64,000 nt of DNA, from the NCBI RefSeq assembly GCF_003073045.1, contig NC_037603.1, positions 13,212,192 through 13,276,191 of the forward strand, read 5' to 3'. The stretch is from Pomacea canaliculata (lineage: Eukaryota > Mollusca > Gastropoda > Architaenioglossa > Ampullariidae). The notes beneath the pieces were generated by a model. The model was not told the DNA's origin. It ran no database searches and saw only the letters and a program-made list of their open reading frames with translations. Every line of letters begins with the position of its first letter. The first letter of the stretch is position 1. Shown one piece after another: positions 48,891-59,700 of the stretch. The translations under genes and the position numbers were made by a program.

Positions 48891-50434
48891 TGGGGCTTCA
48901 TGCTTTTTACTGGGAATGCAAAATAGCCGATTGGGAAGCAGACTATGAAAAGGAACAAATCCTAAGCAGTAGATTCACCCACTTATCCTGTCACTTGAAA
49001 ATGTTGGAGTGATGTAACACAATTATGCAACAAGAAATTTATCATCATTCTTGATGCAAGAATATTGACATGACAGCCCCTGCAGATCATAGAAGCTGAA
49101 TACCTTTTTAATACAGCAGACAGGTCAGGGTCTTTTCAACACAATGATACACTAGGTCTTAATTATTGGGACATGTTTCAGTATTTTACTCAAACCTGTT
49201 TATCACATTTCTGATTTTCATTGCTGATTAACTTTGTCCATCTGCTTGGCATTTCTCAGCACTCTGTAGCAACTGATGCGCTCAGACTGCCTTTTCCTTT
49301 GTGCCATATGCCTTTTCAGATGCTTGGTACCGTAAGAAATTCTTGGCACGACACTTTTTGGCACTTCAATATAGCTATAGCTTGGAATGGATTCAGAAGA
49401 TTATAGTGTGTGTCTGTTTATATCTTCTTTTTTTATATAACCTTGTAAACTCTGTCCATTCATAAAGACCTTGTTTACACAAACTTAGGCAAGTAAATAA
49501 TTAAATATAAATCTATTAGCACCTTCATTACAGCTAGGTACCAGTTGAAAAATAACAAATGAAACTATACACCCATTTTCACGCACAATTATGCATATGC
49601 ACAACTTTGTTTTAAATAAATGGTCAAATCATTAAAAAGCCGACATGAATATAGAAAATGTGAAATATTAGGTCTCTTAATTGAAATGACAAACCATGTA
49701 AATGACATGTACACAAACTGCATTCAAGACATCAATGCTTATTATTTCCATAGTTTTATTTAAGAAAGTTCTTCATTTAACACCTCTGAGTTTCTACGGT
49801 TGGTCCTTTAATTTAAAGATAAGAGTCCTGCTTCCAACTAGCTAATATTGATAACAGTGCCAGCACAAGTTAAACAGAAGAGAAACAGAAAAACAAAATC
49901 TTTGGATTTTGAAAGATTTTCAGTGAATCACATGCTACCTAACTTGACAGCATGTTACATTCACTTGCTTGTAAAATATTATGAAGTGCTATTATTTAAA
50001 GTCCAGCATGTGTATGCTTAATGTCAACGAAACTTAATTTATGGGCTCTGTAACACAGGGAGGCAACTGCACAGATCACAAATATTTAAAGAAGCAATCA
50101 CTATACTTATACTATTAACAAGCTTTCTTTTGTGTGAAATAAGTCCACACAAAAAAAATAATGAGTAATGAGAGCAAACTTTGCTGTGTAGATTTGTGTG
50201 CACACATGCACCCACATGCTGAAGTCTTTTATACTGTGGTTCTCAAACTTTTTACACTTAAGTAAATATGGCGGTTCAACCAAGTTTATATTGCCGCATT
50301 TAATCTAAATGTCTTTCTCATTGTATCCACAAATGCGAACTTTTAACATGTGAAATGAGAATGAGCAAGAGAGTGTAAGTGAGAGCAGGTGACAAAGGAA
50401 ACCTGACTTATGTTTGCACTTGAGTCTACAAACC

Positions 50435-50580
50435 ATGCTTAAGGTACACTTCAGTTTCTTGTAATCTACCTAAAGTCAGGATCAGTGTTAGCTTGATGTG
50501 CAAGTTGTATGCTTAAGGTACACTTCAGTTTCTTGTAGTCTACCTGGTCAGAATCGGTGTTAGCTTGGTATGTAAGTTGT
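50435..50580. repeat. Two-copy 74-bp tandem duplication
   Basis: ATGCTTAAGGTACACTTCAG and the following bases to CAAGTTGT are repeated directly at 50435-50508 and 50509-50580 with small differences. Confidence 0.85.
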
Positions 50581-50791
50581 CCATGTTTTGTTCAAGTTGT
50601 CCATAGGCCTTCTCTGTGGGACTTGTAACATGGACTTGTCCAAATATTTGCAACACCCCAACCCCCCAGCGGCATTACAACTCCCGAAATCCTGATATCC
50701 ATTCCAATCAGAAAGACTGAGGGAGCTTGTAATGAATCAAGCAATGCGCAGGACTTCCTGTCATTAGTGTATCTTGTCACATTTTGCGTCA

Positions 50792-53700
50792 TCACAAGAA
50801 AGGGTTGGTGGACTTTCCCCTAGGTGGAAGCTGCTGTTGAGCTGCTGTGCTCTGCAAGATAAAAAAATCTTAAATGTGAAACAGACAATTTAAGACCACC
50901 TTCAAGTCATCTCTTCTTACTATTAGTTCTGAATGAAACAGTCTTTCGAAATAATAACAAGCAAAATAGCAACTTTCTCTCTGAATTTTAAACTATGCTC
51001 ATCTTGTTTGTACAGTTTAATTTCAAAGCTTGTGCCTGATAAGTGAATGACAAACTTCCTATATTTCACAAACTTTAAGGACAAAATCACGCATCATTAG
51101 GTTTCAAAACAAATATTGGCATGTTTAGTGGTAAAGCAATTTTTTAATGGCACTAAAAAGTTTTGACAAATTACTCTCTTAGTGCCAAAAGAATAAAAAG
51201 GATTGACAACAATGACAGAAACAAAATATTTGTGGTGTTAGTAATGAGGAAGTATTTTATATAAATAATAAATTTCATTTAAACAAAGATCTTTCAAGCT
51301 TTGGTAAGTTTTCATTTCAGTTTTTAATAAATTGCATAAATTGTGTGACAAACAATAAGTACACAGCAAAAACAAACACCCCACCAACTTTTAAAATATT
51401 TTGTGCTGTGGACTCTAGCATAAACCTTCACCCTCTTTTGCAATAAAAACAGCATAAGTCACAATTTCAAAGTCTCTGAACATGTTTTGCTACCATGGTT
51501 TTTTGGTAACATATCAAGTTTGCTAAATTTAATAATTGAATTGTCACAAAATAAGTTATGCAAACAAATGGAGCTTAGCGTACAGATCAAGGTGTCTGAC
51601 CATCTAAAGAACATTTCTAGAGAAAGAAAAAAAACTTAGTTCATAAATCATCGAACCTTTGCATTTTAAAATTGTATGTCTTCTATGAAAAATTATTTGA
51701 CATTCAGACTGTATGTAAAGTCTGTAGACTTTTGTTTCATTTAAAGTCATTATGAGTAAACTTTGCTTTTGAAGCTATAGTTATGTTGGACTAACTGGCT
51801 GAATGCACCATGATCTCCTGCTTGCATTTTCCTTTTAAGTGCACTATGGTCAGCTTCTGTGCTTGTCACCAAGAACTTACTTCATAGATGACTTTCCAGT
51901 ACTGCTGACTTAGTTTTAGTTGCAGTCTACAAGTTTGTGAAAAAAAATATTTTGTTATCATCTACTCTGTCTGTAACTTCATCACTGTAATGAAGAATCA
52001 TTCAAGGATAAGTATGTGTCATCTTCATTTGGATTTCTCTTCAACCTCACCCCTCGTTATCATTAAGGTTACTGTTCTGATCAAACAGATTGCTGACTAT
52101 CCCAAAGCTCTAACAAAGATTTTTTCCCCTCATCTGCATAACATGTCTAGAGCTATTTCTAATGTGCTTTGGAAACACACTTGGAACCTAAAAGTGATGT
52201 TCATTGCTGTAGTCACAGCGGAAGAGGAGCTTCACAAAACCTTCATACTGCTTCCAAATAACCTCACACTTCATGCAAAGTTTGTGCATAGCTGGCAAAT
52301 ATTATCAACTTTAGTATACCATGTTAAAATGCACTGAGCTCTCTTTTGTGTGTGTGTGTGGAGGGGAGGGAAATGTCCTATTATTTATAAATCCCACAAG
52401 CTTTCACTGGATAAGACAAAGAAAATTTTTTTGTTTGATTCTATACTTGCTGCATTCATTGTGGTTTTTGAACAATATTGCATCCAATAATCTAATCGAC
52501 AATCTTTCAAATCAAGTATATGGGATGAAATTTTGTTTCCATGTGTGTTCCTATGGTAAGACTCTATTCCAAGAGAAAGGTGTAGCTTCATAGTGGGAAT
52601 AGTGCTAGTTAATTCCTGCACTTTGGACAGGTCACTAGTCCAAGGTTTGCCCAGTCCTGTGTTTGTAAATCTCTCCCCCACCTATTCCATGCTGCCTGCC
52701 CACCCACCAAACAAGTATCTATCAGGACAGGAAATAGTGAGTTCTGAGCTACACTTTCTTCAACATGCTATGTTTTAGAGACCCCGAGTCATTTACAGTT
52801 CTTTGTCCTTAGAGTCCATTGGGCTATGGTACTCTTTATTTTTTGTTAATGCAATAACTGAAAAATAAAAACAAAAACCTAATGTATATCGGGCACTCTA
52901 TCTCTGAATAACCTGTAGTGCTTTCTTATAAAAAGAGAGATGTGGAAGATGTTTACTGCATAGCAGTTACAGTAATGGCCTGCAAACACTAAGACAGGAA
53001 AGCTAGCCACCTCAGTGCTATTAATGCATTCACCTCCCCAACCCCTCCATTTGACCTAGCATATGGAATGCAATAGCCAATCCTCTCTTTTATTTTCCCT
53101 AATAACACACATATCTACTATGGCTGGGGTATTGTTCCAAACACAGGGCCAAGGTGAGTCTCAGACTGCTCTGCTGTTAGTTCTCTGTATGTTTACAAAA
53201 TGTCTGCATATGAGAAGGGTATTTGTACCTGCATGTACATACACTCATATGTCAGTCTGCAAATGCAGTTCACTTTGAGAACTCCAATATCATCAAGTTG
53301 TAGGTGTCAAACAGGACAAACTTAAATTTGATCTTCCATCCATCCACCAAACAAACCAGCCAATCAGCAAACAAGCCAAAAAAATGTGATCCACATATTT
53401 TCTCTCCACCCTAAGACTAAGGTAAAAGCAAAAGCACAACAAAATGCACAGCATGCAGACTAGAACAAACACTGAACAATCATCCATCTACCATCTACAT
53501 TTAATACTTTTCCATTTCAATTGAGATTAGCAAGTGTCAGTTTTGTTAGTATACACAAAGCATGAACAATGCACAAAAGCCATCTAGGTTGTGAGTTTGC
53601 TATGTTAAAGAAACTGTATACATGATTCCTTCAAAATCTGTAAATGTCCCACAAAACATCACCACCTCTGAAAGGTTAAGAGTAAGTAATATGAGTAAGA

Positions 53701-56700
53701 GTAAACATATCAGTATTAAATTATATCAGTATTAAACATTAGTCCATTCAAAACATCATAAAGGGGAAAATCTCAAGAGGAATTTCCGCAAAACACGTGT
53801 CACACAGTGACAAAGAAATAGCTGCACACACATACACACACAAGTGCACACATCAGTGTTATAATTTACAGTGCACAAAATGCATGATCATCATCCATCT
53901 ACACTGACATTACAGATTTAATATTATTCAAAGGTCAGCAAAAGTATGATTTTATATCTAAAATAAGTTACTCCTTTATCGTTATATTATTATGGGAATA
54001 AGACAGTCTTTGGCAAAGCAGGGATAAAAATAGTGTCACTTTGATCATTATCATTTCTGTGATAGCAAAGGCAAATGTTTTCCATGCCTCAACAGCTTCT
54101 TAATCCATAAGCACTTTCAGCATTTTCTCACAAATAAATGTTTATTATACAAATCACCGAAGGGGGGGGGGGAAAACTAATTTTTTTAATCCAGCCAGTA
54201 TCTCAGCTTCTAAGGTTTATTTTACATGATTTTATTGTATTTTTAAAAATTATTTATGTTGATAAAAAAAAGGAGGTAGGTAAAAGTTCTCATTTTCATT
54301 CATCTTACTTCCAAATTTTTCTACTTTCTATGCAGGTTCTGACAGGAAAATTTGCCAGGAGTAACTTGAGATGATGAAAATAACTCTAAACAAAAAAAAA
54401 AAAGTGGCTGATAGTCCCCATGTAACATTTATAATGGTCCTTTACTCATTGCACAATTGTTTTTTGCCAGTGTCAGCAACAAAAGAGCTGCAGCTACTGT
54501 ATGTAAAATGTTACCTGCTAAAGCAGGAGCCAAACATGGCGAGTACAGGAGGCAGAGAGTTGGGGGGAGTGGGGTTGGGAGTTAACATCCCAAATTTTCA
54601 AAGACAAAGTCCATCCTTTGCACCATCATTATGGCAGTAAATGAACAAAATGCAAAGTGCATGCAGCCCAAATAACACTGACACTGAGATGGCATCATCT
54701 AGCAGCAACCAATGTATGTTTGACAAGGTCAGATATTGTGTAATTTGTTTTTCTTGTCGACAACGCCTGTTGGAACTATTTCTCTTACTTGGTTTTGGTA
54801 TATATGAAGCATTCTGGTCCACAAAAATTCATGATCTTTCAAGTGTCCCTACTCAGTCTCCTTCTCACCACCTTTCATAAAGCATATTCTGTAACTGACC
54901 TATCTGCTTACTGTATGGAAGCTCTGGCTCAATATTATGGGGGAAATTTCCTCTCAAAATAGATGGAGTAACAGAGTGAACTTCTAAGGGAAATGATTTC
55001 TCAATCTGGTCACAGTTCACAGCTGGCTTTATTCTCAAAACTTAAGGAGCTATAACTAAATAATGGAATAAGAAAGAAAATCAAACCAAAGTAAGTGTGC
55101 ATATGCTTGTATGTATAATTTATGTATGTGTTATATACATATTTCCATTTTGGGGAAAAAAACCACTTCCCTGCACCAGCTCTTTTTGCATACACAAAGC
55201 AGAATTACAATACTACAAACCAGCTTGGGCAAGCTTTTCACAGTTGTTAGTATGGCAGCTTGACTGCAGCTTACATGTTAGCCAACAGCAAACAAGAGAC
55301 TCTGGTTGTTTACGCAACACATTTGGTGCATGCCACCATACAGAAATTTCAGGTGCATATGTCATTAAAGGCATAGTGGACATGGAACTGCAAAGGTGTA
55401 TTTTAAAATTCTCAACACAGGCAGATGGAGCAACATCATGTCTGATCATGCTCTTTCTTGCCTTCTTAAGAGGAAATAATGATGTACATAAGATGTATAT
55501 GATTTGGGAGAAACTTCCCTGTTCAAAGAATAGAGGAAAATGTCACTCTCTCCATGACAATGTCTGCATATTTTATCCGACCTCCCGCCAAAGAAAAAAA
55601 AAATAAGAAAAAAAAACCACAAAAAACTTTGGAATAGTTAATGCCACACCCTTCTCTATCAATTTCTCAACCAGAATTCTCTTGTTCTACTTCCAGTTAA
55701 CTATTTATTTGCAGCCAAGCATGTCAGACAAGCCTCTCCTCTCCCAACTTTTGCAAGTGAACAAAAATACATCTCTGAAGGCTGACCACGAGAATGCTGA
55801 GACAACAATTTTCAACACGACAGTTACATGCACACTCAAGGCTGACCAAAAGGCGAAGAGGGCATCTGGCTACTATTGTGTGGTGGAGTACCAACCATAA
55901 ATGGGTTGACTGAAGGTTGATGGGGTGGTAGGTTCCCGCCCATCTGGCCCCATCCTCCTGCAAACCCTGGTTGCTGTACGCCAAATGCTGCTGTGACAGG
56001 TGGCTGCATTCCAAAGCCCTGAGCAGGGGCCATGCCTGTCTGAGTTTGGTAGCCTTGTGGGGCAGCAAATGTTGGGGCAGCTGTGCTGTAGGCAAAACCT
56101 GTGGCTGTGGATGGCATGCCAAAGCCTCCATTTTGAAGAGTATATGGTTGGTACCCAAAACCTGCTGCAGTGGACACTGTGGCTGGTTGTCCATAAGAAG
56201 CAGGCACTGGTGTGGCAAATGGGTTTGCTGAACCAGGCAAGTTTGCTGTCTGAGGCAAGGTTGGAGCACTGGTTCCAAAGGGATTGGCAACTAATGAAAA
56301 AAGCAAAAGAAAAGAATTATTGTTATTTATACGCTTTTAGCCGAGAGACATTTTCTATATATACGCATATACTCAAAACCGTTATGGTTATGGTAAACTT
56401 ACACAGAAAACTACTGAAACAAAAGCAGTAGTTCACACACCAGTCTTGGGTTTTAATATGTTCTGTCATTAGTGATGAGAATTATATAGAAGAAAAAAAA
56501 AAGATTGTATGCAGGCCATGCAAAAAGGCAAAGACACTAGGTAACCAGGACTAACAGCCCCAAGAAAAAAAAATTCACCATCCCCATGCTGATAACAGTA
56601 TTTTTGCACAAACATTTGTTTTGGATGAAGACCCAAGCATTTTCTGATATGTATGTCTGTATATCTGTATGTATACTGACTCCGAATCTGCCTTCAAACG

Positions 56701-59700
56701 TAACACATTAAATCAACAAACACTAAAACATATAACCATAAAAAAGTTTCCAAGTAACAAGATAGTGAAAAGGAACTTGATTTAAAACAAAATAAACAAT
56801 TTTTCTTCTAACTCACACTTTTTTAATGCTGCTTTCTATGCTCAGAAAAACTGGGTAAATGTAATTTACATTAGCAATTTTTTTTTTAAATGATAAATGT
56901 TTACTGGACTCTCTCTCCAATCTACCCACTCTCTCTCTCACTCACACACACATCCAAACACACACACACAAGACTCGCACATGCAGAAGCTGAAATGCAT
57001 TTGCTCTCAGAAACACTGTACAAATGCATGTCTGCATGCTCAAGCACATGCAACATGCACAGCCACACATGGATGCAAAACACATCCACACTGACACCCA
57101 CCGAATTTTTCTGAACAGTTTAACAACAAACCCAAAAACAACATCATCAGCAGCAGCGTCTCCTGTCACACTTTCCATAGTTTTCAAGCAAAACAGATCT
57201 GTCATGGAACACTGATCATGTCTCTTATGTCAAAGACAATACTATAATTTAGTAAAAAAATCTTACAGCCTAGGTAAGCTTTCAGTAGAGTATGTTTAAA
57301 AACAATGAAATCTCCAAGAATTCTGAGATGAGGAATAACGTAGGAGAAGATATATTATGTATCTAGCTGCTCTTTACAGTTCAGTCAATCAAGCACTGCT
57401 AGGTCAAATAACAATTTTTACTTGGCAGATAAACAAGAAAGTCTTAACTGTAAAGAGCTAAATATCTGTCACCTTTGTTTCAGGCCCTGACAAAACACAT
57501 GATACAAATCATACCCTTTTTATGACAATGCAAACTGCTACAAAAATCATGCTATTTTGTTAATCTGTAATCTATGCACTGATTTTACCAGATTAGATTG
57601 GACAGGTAGTCAACAAGAAGGGGGAAAAAAATATGTACAGGTAAGTTTCATGAAGAAGAAAGAAAGAAAAGAAAGTAAAAGAAAATTTTGCAACAAATTC
57701 TATAAAAAAAAAAAAAAAATACAAAGTATCCTAAAATTGTTCTGCATGAAGTAATACATCATTTCCTAGTAGCATTAGTTACAAAGCTATCATATTTGTT
57801 GTTGGAAAGTCAAGTAATTATGCTGATGATAAAGAGCTCCACACAATACTTTCAGAAATAACTGTGACCAAGCAATCAGATTGTCATCAGCCACCGGGAA
57901 AGCTTGCCTGCTAGCTTTGTGTGGATAAATTGCAACACTTTAGATATTCTAACATTTAAACTGGGACAAGAAGTCTTCAACTCATAAAAGTGAGGATATT
58001 AAACTGTTTTGTGTGCTTGCTTATTAAACAGCAAATAAATCAAGTATGTATAAAGCATACAGACCAAAACTATCAAATAGGCAAAAGAAGAGATGATAGA
58101 AGATAGGATGTACAAGAGAAGAGTGGGAGGAAAAAAATAAAAATAAGAGGAGGAAACAGATAACTTATTAACGCAAGCTATTAAAAACTCTGCATCGGGC
58201 ATCAAACAATTCCCATTTTTGTATGTTGCTCTGGATGGATGCACATTGAAAAAAAAACAGTGCTTTAAGAAAAGTTGAATTCCCTGTGATGCCAAGGATG
58301 CTTCAATAATACTAAAAAATAATTAATAACTGCTTTGTATTTTCTTTTTTCAGACACGACACATTTTTATTTTGTTCACCAAAGTTTCATGCAAACATTT
58401 AATAAAATATTCTTTGTTCTATTTACTATCAACTTTATGGTGTATCTTTTTATTTTCTTCCATTGATTCATAAAAGGAAGTAAAGTTATGTTAAAAAATG
58501 TGCTTGAGAGTAGGGGAGAGAACCAGCACTGCATTTGTTAAATATTTTATACTGTAATTTTATATTCCTTACAACAGCTTTCTAGAATTTGCACCAATTT
58601 GCTAGTTTAACCCCTCAGTTAAAATCCATTAGGGTGTAAGGGAATATTCTTAGCAACAGCTAAGCCCAAAATAAGGCCAAAAATCTTTAGCTCATGCACA
58701 TCATGAAACCATGCATGCATCCATAGTCAACATATGTACAACAAATTCTAACCAACAGGTTTAAAATATGACACATGGCAAAGCATGGATGAAGTTGAAA
58801 CAAACCAACATCAAAATGACTATCTCATGCGAGTGCCCTGCAAATTATTACCAGATTGCGGCAAGAAGGGGTTGCCTGGTTTTCCTACTACACTAGTGTT
58901 CCAGGCGTCTGATTTGAAAGAGAAAGGCAAATCACATCAGCTAAGGAAACTAAAATTTAGTGACAATGTAGTTTGGATGATAGATGACCAGAAAGATAAC
59001 CTTACAACTCTAGGTTTACAACATAAAATACAGCTCATAGAACAGAGGTTACGAGAGATTAAACTAGACCAACACCTAGAAGTTCAATTTCATATGACAA
59101 CAGGTACATTTCTAAATGTAAATGCTTAAATGCTTTGGAAAAAAGTATTAAGTCTACAGCAAGGCAATTTATACGATAGACAGTAAAACAATACTGAAAT
59201 ACACACAATACACACACTGAAAACCAATTTAAACGATTTATAAAATAAAAACTGATTATAAAAAAGAAAGATCCCTTTGCATAACAAGATAAGTAAATGA
59301 GGTCTCAGTAGCCCTGGGTTGAGATGCTCACCTGTTGAAGATGCACCAAGCACACCCCCTCCTGCGAAAGGTGCACTCCCAATACTGCTGTTCCAGTTCA
59401 TACCAAGGTTGCTGGGACTGGCGCTGCTTGAGGCCCCCTGGCTGGTCCAGTTAAGGGCACTCCCTGTGTCTCCCAGGCCAGAACTGGGCTGCCCGAGACT
59501 TGTCCCACTTGAGCCTGCTGTCCCCCAGTTGATTGGCCCTCCAGTCACAGGCTCAGAACCCCCCCAGTTGATGGTTGTTGTTTGGACTGGGGTGGTGTTG
59601 AAGGAGCTGTCGAGGTCTGCCAAGGCTGCATACTTGTCGCTGATGGCAGAGAAGCTGGTTGCAGTGCTGGCAGGGGGCGGCGGTGCTGCAGCTGCTGTGG

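Larger units (their letters stand above)
44900..50791. other. Gene-poor region between convergent genes
   Basis: AT-rich and CpG-poor, with no supported exon. A minus-strand acceptor-like TTTTATTCCCAG near 45034 opens a 15-codon frame (FHPLPAMMSRIKKRG, stop), which I could not tie to a gene. Part of the right end is AGFG 3' UTR; a minus-strand AATAAA near 49757 would give it a 3' UTR of about 1 kb. Repeats here: the minisatellite at 45550, the SINE at 47655, a LINE at 48174 and a tandem duplication at 50435. Confidence 0.4.

Noticed and set aside
51990-52337. 115-codon forward ORF
   Set aside because: AT-rich, no similarity, inside the AGFG distal intron in antisense. Probably chance.
55724-56290. 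188-codon reverse ORF rich in L, Q and H
   Set aside because: Alternative frame of the AGFG NPF exon. The frame with NPF motifs joins in phase with neighbours and is the real one.
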